Shown here piece after piece: positions 1 through 8,903 of a stretch of DNA of 9,987 nt. Each line of letters opens with the position of its first letter. The first letter of the stretch is position 1. The notes beneath the pieces are model-generated. The model had not been told where the DNA came from. It made no database searches and was given only the letters and a program-made list of their open reading frames with translations. The DNA lies in assembly GCA_937983495.1 (NCBI GenBank), contig CALKAA010000300.1, positions 1-9,987 on the forward strand, in the 5' to 3' direction. Source of the stretch: an uncultured Gemmobacter sp. Lineage in GTDB: Bacteria; Pseudomonadota; Alphaproteobacteria; Rhodobacterales; Rhodobacteraceae. A program made the translations under genes and the position numbers.

Positions 1-26
1 ACAGCTTTACTCCGCCGCCACAAAAC

Positions 27-55
27 GCAAAAAGCCCCCGCTTTTCAGGGGGACT
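27..55 (-). terminator. Intrinsic terminator, minus strand
   Basis: On the minus strand a GC-only 5-bp stem (GGGGG at 48-52 in plus numbering pairs with CCCCC at 35-39) with an 8-base loop is followed by a run of five T (plus-strand A at 29-33). This is the shape of a rho-independent terminator. It lies about 195 bases past the toxin stop codon, so it could end the toxin-antitoxin transcript, although a gene beyond the left edge cannot be excluded as its real user. Confidence 0.5.
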
Positions 56-62
56 CGTCAAA

Positions 63-82
63 CGTTGAGGTGGCGTTGAGGT
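63..82. repeat. 9-bp tandem direct repeat CGTTGAGGT
   Basis: CGTTGAGGT occurs at 63-71 and again at 74-82, so the two copies sit 11 bp (one helical turn) apart. Paired short repeats at that spacing are typical of protein-binding sites, for example recombinase arm sites, but two copies can also arise by chance. No function is assigned. Confidence 0.35.
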
Positions 83-148
83 AAAACGCGAGCGTCTATA
101 CACAAGTGTTTTTGTCGGATTTCAAGTCTTTGTTATCCAACGGTTTTT

Positions 149-161
149 TGGTTGCGGGGGC
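149..161 (-). other. Possible att-site remnant (tRNA-fMet 3' end match)
   Basis: The plus-strand bases TGGTTGCGGGGGC are the reverse complement of GCCCCCGCAACCA, which is the acceptor 3' end plus CCA of bacterial initiator tRNA as I remember it. The match stops after 13 bases: the T-arm that should follow is absent, so this is not a tRNA gene. Integrative elements that use the 3' end of a tRNA as attB leave such short copies at their distal end. No integrase is visible nearby, so the att reading is inference. Confidence 0.3.
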
Positions 162-249
162 CTGCCTTACGAACTGTTTCGCAATGTCCAAAGCCATCAT
201 CCCACCCTGCCCCGAAATAGCAGCCTGAGGTCTCGCGCGCAACAGTCGC

Positions 250-564
250 TCAACTACGCGCCTTGCTTCGCAGAACCCAATCCGCCCCGCCGTAGCTTAC
301 CGCATAGATGAGGACCTCACGCACATCATCATCGACCACAAAGACAACAATGCCCTTCCGCCCTGCCGGGATTGCCCGGAGCCCCGGCGCGATCTCGTCG
401 CGCCTGCTTCCCTTATGCGGGGTCAGCGCAAGGCTGTGGATCATCGCTTCGATTTCATCGAGCTTGGCCGCAGCACTGGATACTCCAGCGTAGTCAGAGA
501 TCCATTCGGCGATCCAGTCGAGGTCGTCAGCTACAGATGGATGGAACCGGATGCGGTAGGTCAC
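250..564 (-). CDS. ParE-family toxin of a type II toxin-antitoxin pair
   Basis: A 104-residue protein of the RelE/ParE superfamily. It has the usual ParE layout: an N-terminal strand with the family signature (YRIRFHPSVADDLDWIAEWI, residues 3-22), a helical hairpin, then RRDEIAPGLRAIPAGRKG (about residues 54-71) leading into the strand pair ending near VLIYAVSYGGAD. Length and motif order are normal for the family. ParE members poison DNA gyrase; RelE members cut mRNA on the ribosome. The GLR and GRKG arginines and the C-terminal strand fit the ParE side better, but the target cannot be proven from sequence. It starts with GTG at 562-564, and the GTGA overlaps the TGA of the antitoxin gene by 4 bp, so its translation is probably coupled to that of the antitoxin. 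No frameshift or truncation is seen. Confidence 0.88.
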   Translation of the reverse strand: MTYRIRFHPSVADDLDWIAEWISDYAGVSSAAAKLDEIEAMIHSLALTPHKGSRRDEIAPGLRAIPAGRKGIVVFVVDDDVREVLIYAVSYGGADWVLRSKARS

Positions 565-827
565 CGCTCACCAGAGGCCAGTCGGGCGCGAGCCCGGGCA
601 AATGCCTCATCGCCATCAACGAAGGCATCGCGTGGCGTCTGCAGCCTGCTTCTGATCTCGTCGGCGAAGGCGCCCAGCGCGACCTCGCGCTCCTCCTCAT
701 CCTGGATCATCTGCTCCAGCGCAGCCGCGACCAGTGCGGATTGTGACGCGAAGACGCCTGCGACGACTTTCTCGGTCAGGAAGCGGTGGTGACGATCCGT
801 GAAGCTCAGCGTAGTTTTAACGGTCAT
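561..827 (-). CDS. ParD-like ribbon-helix-helix antitoxin
   Basis: An 88-residue protein starting at the ATG at 825-827. A TTG four codons further upstream (to 839) is also in frame. I prefer the ATG because a GGGGG Shine-Dalgarno-like run sits 5 bases before it and the TTG would lie within that run. The N-terminus (TVKTTLSFTDRHHRFL, then AGVFASQSALVAAALEQM) is the beta strand and helix-turn-helix of a ribbon-helix-helix DNA-binding domain of the ParD/CopG type. The acidic C-terminal half (EEEREVALGAFADEI and onward) is the part that in ParD proteins wraps the toxin. It would neutralise the toxin encoded directly downstream and repress the shared promoter. The two genes overlap by 4 bp with antitoxin first, the classical parDE order. 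Confidence 0.85.
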   Translation of the reverse strand: MTVKTTLSFTDRHHRFLTEKVVAGVFASQSALVAAALEQMIQDEEEREVALGAFADEIRSRLQTPRDAFVDGDEAFARARARLASGER

Positions 828-840
828 GGAAGCCCCCAAG

Positions 841-878
841 GTATGACCATATCATACTCTGCCGCTTTCAGAACACAA
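841..878 (-). promoter_or_regulatory. Promoter and palindromic operator of the toxin-antitoxin operon
   Basis: Upstream of the antitoxin there is a perfect inverted repeat GTATGA-N5-TCATAC (841-857). On the minus strand it contains a -10-like TATGAT (plus 851-856), 16 bases downstream of a -35-like TTGTGT (plus 873-878). A palindrome over the -10 box is where a ribbon-helix-helix antitoxin dimer would bind to autorepress. The inverted repeat is seen directly; promoter function and autoregulation are inferred from known ParD systems. Confidence 0.5.
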
Positions 879-1029
879 TGCCACCTTAACGCAGTGCTGC
901 TCCCACCGGATTCTCAAGCGCAGATCGCCCAGCAGAGGTCTCCTTCCCTCTCTTACCTAGCTAGATCTTGAAATCGTCAAGCCCTCGAGATCCGCTGCCA
1001 TCTCGTCCGGGGATGGCTGAGGTATAGCC

Positions 1030-1050
1030 TTGTAACAGCAGCTCTTACAA
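1030..1050. repeat. 21-bp imperfect palindrome downstream of the unknown gene
   Basis: TTGTAA (1030-1035) and TTACAA (1045-1050) flank an AGC-A-GCT core centred on base 1040. Nine of the ten base pairs are complementary. It begins 8 bases past the stop codon of the 1058-2134 gene. On the minus strand no T-run follows, so it is not a standard intrinsic terminator; it could be a 3' stabilising hairpin or a protein-binding site. Confidence 0.35.
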
Positions 1051-1057
1051 TAAAGCA

Positions 1058-2134
1058 TTAGTCATCTCTCTCAAAAAGAGACCGCTGGCCCCGTGAGGCT
1101 TCGACGGCGGAGTATGAGCCAAGCATTGCGCTGAGTGCATCGTGATCAAGTGGATCGGCCATCTTGTTGCCGTTGAACTCCAACACCCGCAGAACACGTC
1201 TATTCTTCGGACGCCCGTCTACCATCTGATATGCCCACTGAACCTTCAGCTTATCGAGCACTTCCACATGCAAGGACTTGTGCTTTACCAGATGCCAAAA
1301 TTGCCGGTCTTCAATGGTGAAGTAGCAGTCACGGCGGATCAGGTCTTTACCCTTCCATTGCCGGGATCTCTGATCATCCTCGTCCCAATTCGGTGATGTG
1401 ACGAAAATACTCTCGACGGCAATGATCCAATCCGGATCGGGCTCCTCTTTTTCCTTGCGGTCAGGTTTTATCGCCCTAGCTGGAAATGAGCTCCGGGGAA
1501 TCGGAAAATCCTCATCTGGAGTAAATCCGATCCGCCTAACTTCCTGATCTTCTATGCAGGCGAGATAAAACTCAGCCCTTGCGGCCAATGCCTCATGGAG
1601 CTCACCAAACTCCATTCCGACTTTCTGAAGTCGCTCCGGGCTGCTTTCAAGGATTGCACGCGTAAGCTCGACGGTGATCCGGGCACTCTCCCTGCAAGCG
1701 GCTTCGTCTTCACTTCTCTTAATCTCCTCCTCTTCGGGGTCTGCATCTGGAGAAACAAATTCAGCAGCGCTAACCAGTAGCGAGCGAGTTCCCTTTCCAG
1801 CTTCTTCAGCCCAATACGATGGAGCGCGCCCGGTCAGGCCTTCGACAAATGCAGCGCCAGTGTCTGTGTTGACAAATGTGAATACAGCCGTTGCACCACC
1901 ACCGACCCAGAGAGCCAATTTGGATAAAAATGATCCTTCATCAGGTGGAACAACGACAATCTCGTATTCCAGCGTCCCGCCAAAAAACGTTCTATCGAGC
2001 GCCTCAATAACCCGCCTAGCGCTTTCTGCTGTCTGTATAAAGGTTTCTAGCTTAAGCGCATGCCCCTTAACGTCGAAGTGAAAATACAGGGTGTCGGATC
2101 GTTCCGACAACGTCCATTCTGACAGTTCCGCCAT
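1058..2134 (-). CDS. Conserved-looking protein of unknown function, ~358 aa
   Basis: I do not recognise this family by name. I chose the ATG at 2132-2134 because GAGG lies 6 bases upstream and the residues after it form the first structured segment. An in-frame GTG at 2174-2176 would add 14 basic, low-complexity residues. Counting from the ATG, residues about 5-65 look like an alpha/beta domain (strand YFHFDV, then LKLETFI, then a helix). A weakly hydrophobic, Gly/Ala-rich stretch follows at about 69-88, possibly one membrane segment or a buried helix. Next come a GLTGRAP motif (about 99-105) and an acidic hinge (about 129-145, PEEEEIKRSEDE). A long helix comes next, and the C-terminal third looks beta-rich (IAVESIFVTSPNW, then CYFTIEDRQFWHLV). 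No enzyme active site is visible. It is transcribed in the same direction as the helicase gene but separated from it by about 780 bases, so it is probably not in that operon. It looks more AT-rich than the helicase, suggesting a different origin. Confidence 0.75.
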   Translation of the reverse strand: MAELSEWTLSERSDTLYFHFDVKGHALKLETFIQTAESARRVIEALDRTFFGGTLEYEIVVVPPDEGSFLSKLALWVGGGATAVFTFVNTDTGAAFVEGLTGRAPSYWAEEAGKGTRSLLVSAAEFVSPDADPEEEEIKRSEDEAACRESARITVELTRAILESSPERLQKVGMEFGELHEALAARAEFYLACIEDQEVRRIGFTPDEDFPIPRSSFPARAIKPDRKEKEEPDPDWIIAVESIFVTSPNWDEDDQRSRQWKGKDLIRRDCYFTIEDRQFWHLVKHKSLHVEVLDKLKVQWAYQMVDGRPKNRRVLRVLEFNGNKMADPLDHDALSAMLGSYSAVEASRGQRSLFERDD

Positions 2135-2305
2135 CCGCCGCCTCGTTGCCTCGCCATTTCGTGAACTTAACGCCACGATTAGAAGTGCGCCAAGGGAAAC
2201 TTTCGCTAGGCGCTCTTGTCGTTGTGGCCCTAAAGCCTATGGTATAGTCGAGAACACGCGATCAGCATTTGGGACCAGGGTAGCGGCGCCCCGGCCCTTG
2301 TTGCG

Positions 2306-2431
2306 CTACAACACCAGCACAACGGCGGCAACGGCGCGTCTTACGCCGCCGGCAAGGACATTGGTCGCAGCTACCGACACCGCCCCGCATATGCCCCATA
2401 TGACGTTCAAAACTATGCAAACCTCTAACAT
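2306..2431 (-). CDS. Possible small hydrophobic protein, 41 aa
   Basis: A short frame from the ATG at 2429-2431 to the TAG at 2306-2308. It encodes a mostly apolar peptide, starting MLEVCIVLNVIWGICGAV, with a turn at NVLAGGVRR and a second apolar end (AVAAVVLVL). This could be one or two membrane-spanning helices with a basic turn. Against it, no good Shine-Dalgarno sequence precedes the ATG (the upstream bases are ATTTTTATTT), and the frame stays open upstream with unconvincing sequence. It lies upstream of the unknown gene in the same direction. It could be a real mini-protein or the shadow of a GC-rich patch. Confidence 0.25.
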   Translation of the reverse strand: MLEVCIVLNVIWGICGAVSVAATNVLAGGVRRAVAAVVLVL

Positions 2432-2564
2432 AAATAAAAATGCGCGCGGATTTATTACGAGATCACTTACCCTAACAGCAGGTAACAAGCCTCTATCAAA
2501 GGGTATCAGAGAAATGGCGGTCAATTTCGGCATGGACGTTGATACGCGAGTCAGCCCCAGCATT

Positions 2565-2576
2565 CACCTGCAGGTG
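2565..2576. repeat. Perfect 12-bp palindrome CACCTGCAGGTG
   Basis: A fully symmetric 12-bp site (CACCTG/CAGGTG) in the spacer, about 130 bases upstream of the small ORF start on the minus strand. It could be an operator half-turn or chance; no regulator gene sits next to it. Confidence 0.3.
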
Positions 2577-2686
2577 GAGACTTTACTCGAAGAATTTGAC
2601 GAGGACAGCCTCGGATCTTGCTCCTCGCCGTCCACCCTGTGGCAGGGAGGTGTAAGTCCAGATTAGTGCAAGATGTCGATCATTAA

Positions 2687-2800
2687 GTCGCACGATTTTC
2701 TCTGGTCGTCGAATTGGACGCAGGTGAGATCGAGGCGGACCTCTATGCCGAAGTTCAGGCGGCAATCGCAAATTTGAACGCAGCCCAGATTGTCTTTTGA
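2687..2800 (+). pseudogene. Possible remnant: 3' tail of a lost plus-strand gene
   Basis: Between an in-frame TAA at 2684-2686 and the TGA at 2798-2800, the plus strand encodes 37 residues. The last ~30 (from VVELDAGEIEADLYAEVQAA) read like an amphipathic protein C-terminus with normal GC-rich codon choice, unlike the surrounding frames. There is no start codon and nothing upstream continues the frame. The simplest reading is the end of a gene truncated by an insertion or deletion. It points toward the 3' end of the helicase gene. The family is not recognisable, and chance is not excluded at this length. Confidence 0.22.
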
Positions 2801-2915
2801 ATGCGTATCGCTGAAACAACAAAGAAGCACCAAGGGCTTGATTGCGCAAATCTTTGCGAACGCCCCACATGTGTTGACAATCGCTTCGTCCCCGAGACTC
2901 CTTCGCCATTCATGC

Positions 2916-5900
2916 CTATGTTCGGCTTATCGCAATCGGTGCCCCGTCCATTCTGTCCCCACTGACACCGAAAATCGCAGATGAAATCGCTCTGGCCTGC
3001 GCCGTTTCTGACGCACTAAAATCATGCCGATGCACCCCATCGGCTCGCCATCCACCAAAGCCCTGATCAAGATGGATCGTCAGTTGGCGCCCATCTTTCA
3101 ACGTGATCGCCAGACTTCTGTTATGCGCCATCTTTGCCTTTGTAAGCAGACGGACATCCGCTCCTGGCACCAGTTGGCACATGACCTCACGCCGTGCCGT
3201 GTCGGCGGGAAATGTGTCGTGAAGGAAGCGTGGCTCTTCTCGTGGCCTGTCAGCGAAGGCCAGCGTGATCTCCTTGCGGACATCACCTGCGCCCGGCGCG
3301 GATTTCAGCACCTCGGACAAAAGCCGAAGTGTGTAGGGTGAAAGCAGATAGCGATCACTGTAAGATAGGCTTTGCACTCCGACAGACTGCATCGCTGCGA
3401 TCTCCAGCGGTGCCTTTCCTGACAACCAGGACCAGAACCGCCGACCAAAGCCAGAGGCAGGTCCATCCATATCTGTCCCGATATTCAAGAGATGAGCATT
3501 GCCCACGCCAAGCTCGATCAGCTTCTGCACAGACAATTTCGCACCGATTACCAACTCGGGTGCAGGCCCCACCAGCACTGGCGCGGTCGTCCCGCTTCCC
3601 CATTCAGCCCCCGGAAAGGCCTCTGGCAGCTCCATAACCGCGAGAGCCTCGCCACCGGCACCACAATCCAGACCGAGGAAAACCGGGGCATCGCCTGCCA
3701 TCGGCGGCTGATCCACGCGATGAAGGTCGGCTACCGATGACAAAGCAAAGATCGCCAGCTTGCAAGAAAGATCGAACCCAGCTGCCGTCAAAGCTGTGGT
3801 TGGCAAGTGAATACGGGAGCGAACCCCGGCCTCCGACATCTTTGCAAGAAGCCGCCGCATCCGCCAGGAGCCAAAATCCCACTCCCCCGGATCGCCATGA
3901 AGCCAGATGTCGAGAGAACGCAACCGCCCTGATTGCAACCGTTCGGCGACGAGATCTGTAGCGCTCCGGCCCGCCAGCCTCGTCCGGGGTCCAAATACCT
4001 GCTCACTCGCATCCAGGGCCAACCGTATGCGTAACGCCTGCGCCAGATCGTGCGCACCTGACCGGTCAAGGACGATATCACGCCGGTTGAGATCAGGGCG
4101 CAGGATGCACGAAGGGCAGCCCTTGCGGCAGCCGTCCGGGCAATCCAGCAAAACAAGAGCGCGGTCGAGACAGGCCTCCAGCATGGACGGCTCGGCCATA
4201 CGCGCAACAAGCCCTGCCCCGCCGGCAGCCCGATCATGAAGGAACAGCGACAGGCGCGCATCCTGTGCTGGCCCGGTCGAACGATCCGTAGCCGGGCCGA
4301 TTTCGTCCGGCTCGACACCCAGTCCCTCGGCCAGGGCCTCACGCAGAGCCGCAGCCAGGGCCAGGGCCGCTCCTGCAGCAGGGCCGACAGGCAGCTGCCA
4401 CTCCCAAACATCGGTTCGCATGATCTGGGCCAGATGCACATTGTGCTGAATGCGTCCGGGCGTATTGGCCGATGGACAATAGCCGTCATGGGTCAACTTC
4501 AGTCGCCGACCCAACAGCAATGGCCGGTGAGAACGCATCGTCTTCGATGTGACAGTGGAGATGCCTGGCTGCGGCCTCGGCTCCGCCTCTGCGCGCCCAC
4601 AATCGAGACAGATAGCGAAACCACCTCCCAATGGCCCCGCCACGGAGGGTGCCACCACCCCCGCCGGATCTGCGCGCATCCGTCCGACGCCCTCGCCAAG
4701 CGCAATCCAGTCGCCACCGTGGGCCGAAAGACGCAAGGGATCGCTTTCAACATGGGCAAGATTTTCATAGCCGACATGGGCAGGTTTAGCCCCGAGGAAA
4801 CCGGCAGGCCGCAGCACCTTGCGATAACTCAGGCCGGTGTGGCCACAGCGCGGACAAACAGCGGGTTCGCCTGCTTCAAGGTCAAAGGAGTAACAGGCAT
4901 CGCAGGACCACAACGTGCGCAGATCCTCAAGTCTCGAGGCATCCGTGCCTGCCTCCCACGCCGGCAAGATACCCTCCGACTGGTGAACGAGACCATCAAT
5001 CACCAGTTCCGCGCCCGGTGCATATTCCCGGATCGCCTGATCAAGCGGGCGCGATGCCGTGCCACGGCGGAGATGGCTGGTTCCGCCGTCCGCATCAGCG
5101 GGGCTCTGGGATAAGTTGGCGAAGGTCACCACATCGGTCGGGAATCCATAGGCCGGCGTAAAGCCGCGCCGTGCCAATTCTCCGAGCAAGAACTCTCCTG
5201 CGAGACGCCGCGCCCTGAGCTCCTTTGCCTTGCGTGCATCTTTGTCAGCTGCCGCCTCTGCACCTTCAAGCAAAGTGCGATGCTCGGTGCGCCACCGCGA
5301 AACCAAACGTTCGAACGCATCATGACATTGCGCGACAAGCGAATACACCGGGCGAGCCTCAAGGCATGTGCCCAGAACCAATGCCGCGATCCGGCTCGCC
5401 TGCGCTTCTCCCCATGCGCCGTCAAGCGCAATCAAAAAGGCGTCGGCCATGGCCTCGGGCAAAACCGGCATATCGGCCACCTCCCCTGCCCCGAGGAAGG
5501 CACCGATGCTGCCCCTGACATCCTGGCCGCCATTCCCGGACAGCCATGCCGTCAATAGGGCAGCGTTGACATGGCGCTGCACCAGCGAGGGGCTGTCGAA
5601 CCAGACTTTCGGCGCAACGATGGGGCGGCGCAGGAAATCTGCCGGGCTTTCGAAAACCCGGCGATCAAGTGGCAGGTCACGGCAGAAGGTCAGGGTAAAG
5701 GCCCAAGGCTCCCCCCGCCGGCCGGCCCGGCCCGCACGTTGCCGATAGTTCGAGAGTGCGGGCGGCACATTGGAGTTCACCACCAGCCGCACATCGGCAA
5801 TATCAACCCCCATCTCCATCGTGGTCGAACAGTTGAGCAGATTGATACGCCCCTCGCGGAACTTTTCCTCGTAACGCTGTAGCGTTGCCCGTGGAAGCTG

Positions 5901-8900
5901 CGCGGAATGCTCCTGCGCCCGGATATAGGGCGGGAAGGCAGCAAGCCGGTCGTGCAGATCTGTCCAAAGTCCGCGTCGACGCAAAACGGCCACCTCGGGG
6001 GCTGTCTCGGTCCAACGAGCGACCTCTGCCCGTTGATCGGGTGTCAGTCCGCCGGCATTGGCGACGGGCACGCGCGGCATGGTGATCTCTGTCATGACTT
6101 GCAGGGGGTCGTTCGGGCTGCGACCGCCCGCAGACCAGCCATAGGGTCGACGCGTGACCGGGCAGAGCCAGGCACGATCCAGCCGCTCGACGGCTGCACG
6201 GGAGAAATCCAGACGCCAGGCGCCTTGCCCCATGTCGCGGGCGGCATTGGTGCATATCATCGCCCAAAGGGTGTCCAGAACCTCTCCCGCCCGGTCCTGG
6301 TCCAGCGCAGAATCAGGACTGCCGCCCGTCAGCGCATAGATCAGTTGCACCAGCTTATGACGCTCAGTCTTGGGGCCCGGCCAGCGCCTGGCGCGGTCCA
6401 GCATCTGGTCCGGGGGCGTGTTTGACGCATGAATCGTATTCAGCCGTCCAAAACGCGGCGCAACAAGCGGCACCATATCCAGCGGGATCTCGACCGCCAG
6501 CGCCTGGCGGAACACCATATCCGCAGCCAGATGCGCAAGGGCCGCCCAACCCTCGGAATCAATCCCAGCTTGCGCCAATGGGGCCGGAGCCCCCGACAGC
6601 CGAGCCTGCTCCGCCATCTTCGGGAATGTCAGACGCAGCAACCCCATCGTCTCGGGGTTGTTCTGGACACGCGGGCGACGGAACAACTCGCGAAACAGAA
6701 AGGCTTCAGCAAGTTTCATAGGATCATCGGCCATTTCCTTGCCGATGCGACGATTACGCCAGATGTCACCGGCAAACTCTGCCAAATCGACATGACCGGC
6801 AAAGCGCTGCACCAAATCACGCCAGGCGACCGGCGCAGAGGACGCTCCCGTCAACATCGCCAACTCACGCTCTTTGTCGTCAGCCATATCGTCCAGCCCT
6901 GCGGCCCGAAGCTTTACCATATCGCTCGAAAGCTTCGCGATAAGAGCAGGATCGGCAGTCTCCGTTTCCTGCACCCTGTGCCAAACAAAAGCACGGGTCA
7001 GACTGCGCTCCGCATCCTGCTGCAGTTTGGCGGCAAGACGCGCAACGCCCTGACGGCTGTCGGTAAAGGTCAACGCCCGCCGACCTCCGGCTGGCAAACC
7101 AGGCACCTGCTCTGGCTGCACAATGTCCTCAATAAGCCCGCCTAACGCATTGCCCATCAGGAAAGCCGGGCCGAAATGCAGACCCATCAATCGGGCGGAA
7201 CCGGCGCTGTCACAACAGTTTCGATCAGCCGGATCATAAAACAGTTGCATCCTGCGACCACGAGCGCCATCTGGCATCGCATTGTCATAGATGCGCCCGT
7301 CCTCGGCGAGCCAGATTCCATCCCCGGAAGACAGCCAGGCAAAACCGCGATCTGCTTCGCGGCCTTCTTCCTCTTCGGGTTCGGCATCAAGGGCGTAGTC
7401 GTCCCCCTCATCCGGCTCGGGCGGCTCCAATCGGGGCTCTGCACCCCCATGGTAAATACCCTGCAAGAAGACCTGCCCACAGTCTGAACAGGAAACCAAT
7501 TCGTAAACCGGCGCGCCACAATCGCAACGTGACCGTGCCGAGAACCAGACCGCACCAAAGGGCCAACCCGCTTCATCGCCGGCCAGTTCAGGCTGGCGAC
7601 ACGTGCAGGATGCATCGGGACAAGCCCAGATCCCGCCCTGGGAACGGTGGAAGATATGGCCGCGCCATGGCAGCAAGGGCCGCCCCTGACGGGTCGCAGT
7701 TCCCAGAAGATCGAGCAGGCGCGAGGCCTTCGCCCGTTCCTTCGGATTACCTGTTAAAATCTCTGCCACGCGCGAAAGAGGCAATCCATCCCGAGACATC
7801 TCATTGCACAGCTTCTGAACTCTGGGATGCGGCGCCAGCACGGCGGCAGCCTCTTCAGGTGCCATCAGAGCAAGCCTGTCCGCGTCCAGCTGAGCATCAG
7901 GGCCCTGTGCGGGCAGAACCGGCGCATCTTCCTTCCCCTCGACAACCGCAACCCGTGCCTCATCCTGACCTGCGAGCGCCGCCGCGAAAGCACGCAGCTT
8001 TGCCGGGGCATCCGTTTCTCCACCAATCGTGGCCGAGGTTGCCATAAGCCGCACATCTTCCGAGGCAACTCCGAACCCCGCCCGCACCCGACGCAGCAAA
8101 AGCGCCATTTCTGCTGCTTGGCTGCCAATATAGCTGTGGGCCTCATCCAAGACGATCCAGCGCAAGGCACCCTGGCTCACCTCAAGCAGCTGCCGGTCCT
8201 TCGTCCGCAGCAGCAGATATTCGAGCATGGTGATATTGGTCACCAGAATTTCGGGCGGGCGTTCGCGGATCTTCGCGCGCGAGCGCAGCTCGATCCTGTC
8301 AGATTTGATCGCAGCTTCCCGTTCGGTCTCGGGGGTGTCACCATTCAAAAGCGCGAAGCGGACCTTGCCCTCCAGACCCGCCGCCCAGGCCGCGAGACGC
8401 TCGCGCTGACTCTCAATCAGGGCGTTCAACGGATAGAGCAGGATGGCCCGCACCCCGCCACCGGGTCTCGGATTGGCCAGGATATCTTGTAGGATCGGGA
8501 TCAGGAAACACTCGGTCTTTCCCGCCCCGGTGCCCGCCGTCACAAGAACCGAGCTATTGCCCTCAAGACTGGCACGCCACGCCTCCAGCTGATGCTGGCG
8601 GGGTTGGCTGCCCCGTGCCATCGCCTTGCCTTCGGCCCTGTCCAGGGCCGTGACAAGAGCCTCGTTCAGCAGCCCTCCAGACAGATCGCTCATGGTTTCT
8701 CGCGCAAGCTGCCACGATTTCGCCGCCTCGATCACCGGATCCGCAATCAAGGCGGCGGGGGAGCCCGAAGGCACAGACAGCGCCCGCAGAAGCAAGGCGT
8801 TGAGCCCGGTCGACGCCAGTCGCGAACGAGCAACCATACCGCGAGCCGAACGCTGCACCAAACTATCAAGCGCGGGCAGGAGATTTGAGTCGGATTGGGT

Positions 8901-8903
8901 CAT
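2916..8903 (-). CDS. druE: Giant DEAH-box helicase with DUF1998-type module, probable Druantia DruE
   Basis: A complete 1995-residue protein, apparently an ATP-driven nucleic-acid helicase/translocase of superfamily 2 and the likely motor of an anti-phage system. Motifs in order: Q-motif region near Q105; Walker A AGTGAGKT (123-130); motif Ia LLYPLNALIESQRERL (155-170); DEAH (253-256); SAT (290-292); a cysteine cluster (C428, C433, C435, C460, C462, C472, C475); TFTDSRQG (612-619), typical of DUF1998-linked helicases; motif V around NCSTTMEMGVDI (1024-1035); and motif VI YRQRAGRAGRRG (1053-1064). A zinc ribbon follows (C1334, C1337, C1350, C1353), then a DUF1998-like region (C1432, C1435, C1476, HDRAAGGAG at 1556-1564, and C1588, C1592, C1596, C1599). 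The last ~370 residues form an extra domain discussed in the findings. The ATG at 8901-8903 overlaps the upstream stop codon by 4 bp, with GGAG 8 bases before it. All helicase residues are intact. Size, DUF1998 fusion and partner fit Druantia type III DruE. DISARM DrmA/DrmB are normally separate proteins, and DpdJ helicases are shorter as I remember them. Confidence 0.85.
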   Translation of the reverse strand: MTQSDSNLLPALDSLVQRSARGMVARSRLASTGLNALLLRALSVPSGSPAALIADPVIEAAKSWQLARETMSDLSGGLLNEALVTALDRAEGKAMARGSQPRQHQLEAWRASLEGNSSVLVTAGTGAGKTECFLIPILQDILANPRPGGGVRAILLYPLNALIESQRERLAAWAAGLEGKVRFALLNGDTPETEREAAIKSDRIELRSRAKIRERPPEILVTNITMLEYLLLRTKDRQLLEVSQGALRWIVLDEAHSYIGSQAAEMALLLRRVRAGFGVASEDVRLMATSATIGGETDAPAKLRAFAAALAGQDEARVAVVEGKEDAPVLPAQGPDAQLDADRLALMAPEEAAAVLAPHPRVQKLCNEMSRDGLPLSRVAEILTGNPKERAKASRLLDLLGTATRQGRPLLPWRGHIFHRSQGGIWACPDASCTCRQPELAGDEAGWPFGAVWFSARSRCDCGAPVYELVSCSDCGQVFLQGIYHGGAEPRLEPPEPDEGDDYALDAEPEEEEGREADRGFAWLSSGDGIWLAEDGRIYDNAMPDGARGRRMQLFYDPADRNCCDSAGSARLMGLHFGPAFLMGNALGGLIEDIVQPEQVPGLPAGGRRALTFTDSRQGVARLAAKLQQDAERSLTRAFVWHRVQETETADPALIAKLSSDMVKLRAAGLDDMADDKERELAMLTGASSAPVAWRDLVQRFAGHVDLAEFAGDIWRNRRIGKEMADDPMKLAEAFLFRELFRRPRVQNNPETMGLLRLTFPKMAEQARLSGAPAPLAQAGIDSEGWAALAHLAADMVFRQALAVEIPLDMVPLVAPRFGRLNTIHASNTPPDQMLDRARRWPGPKTERHKLVQLIYALTGGSPDSALDQDRAGEVLDTLWAMICTNAARDMGQGAWRLDFSRAAVERLDRAWLCPVTRRPYGWSAGGRSPNDPLQVMTEITMPRVPVANAGGLTPDQRAEVARWTETAPEVAVLRRRGLWTDLHDRLAAFPPYIRAQEHSAQLPRATLQRYEEKFREGRINLLNCSTTMEMGVDIADVRLVVNSNVPPALSNYRQRAGRAGRRGEPWAFTLTFCRDLPLDRRVFESPADFLRRPIVAPKVWFDSPSLVQRHVNAALLTAWLSGNGGQDVRGSIGAFLGAGEVADMPVLPEAMADAFLIALDGAWGEAQASRIAALVLGTCLEARPVYSLVAQCHDAFERLVSRWRTEHRTLLEGAEAAADKDARKAKELRARRLAGEFLLGELARRGFTPAYGFPTDVVTFANLSQSPADADGGTSHLRRGTASRPLDQAIREYAPGAELVIDGLVHQSEGILPAWEAGTDASRLEDLRTLWSCDACYSFDLEAGEPAVCPRCGHTGLSYRKVLRPAGFLGAKPAHVGYENLAHVESDPLRLSAHGGDWIALGEGVGRMRADPAGVVAPSVAGPLGGGFAICLDCGRAEAEPRPQPGISTVTSKTMRSHRPLLLGRRLKLTHDGYCPSANTPGRIQHNVHLAQIMRTDVWEWQLPVGPAAGAALALAAALREALAEGLGVEPDEIGPATDRSTGPAQDARLSLFLHDRAAGGAGLVARMAEPSMLEACLDRALVLLDCPDGCRKGCPSCILRPDLNRRDIVLDRSGAHDLAQALRIRLALDASEQVFGPRTRLAGRSATDLVAERLQSGRLRSLDIWLHGDPGEWDFGSWRMRRLLAKMSEAGVRSRIHLPTTALTAAGFDLSCKLAIFALSSVADLHRVDQPPMAGDAPVFLGLDCGAGGEALAVMELPEAFPGAEWGSGTTAPVLVGPAPELVIGAKLSVQKLIELGVGNAHLLNIGTDMDGPASGFGRRFWSWLSGKAPLEIAAMQSVGVQSLSYSDRYLLSPYTLRLLSEVLKSAPGAGDVRKEITLAFADRPREEPRFLHDTFPADTARREVMCQLVPGADVRLLTKAKMAHNRSLAITLKDGRQLTIHLDQGFGGWRADGVHRHDFSASETAQARAISSAIFGVSGDRMDGAPIAISRT

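Larger units (their letters stand above)
2135..2915. other. Gene-poor spacer between the helicase operon and the unknown gene
   Basis: About 780 bases without a convincing full-length gene. The first ~300 bases (2135-2431) could hold the promoter of the unknown gene and a 41-codon minus-strand ORF. The remainder (2432-2915) shows mixed base composition, a perfect 12-bp palindrome, an 8-bp hairpin with one mismatch (2632-2650, loop TGG, no T-run) and a short plus-strand coding-like tail. Longer open frames across this stretch have poor amino-acid composition (many Arg, Ser and Pro) and look like chance. The region looks like a junction or decayed sequence. Confidence 0.5.
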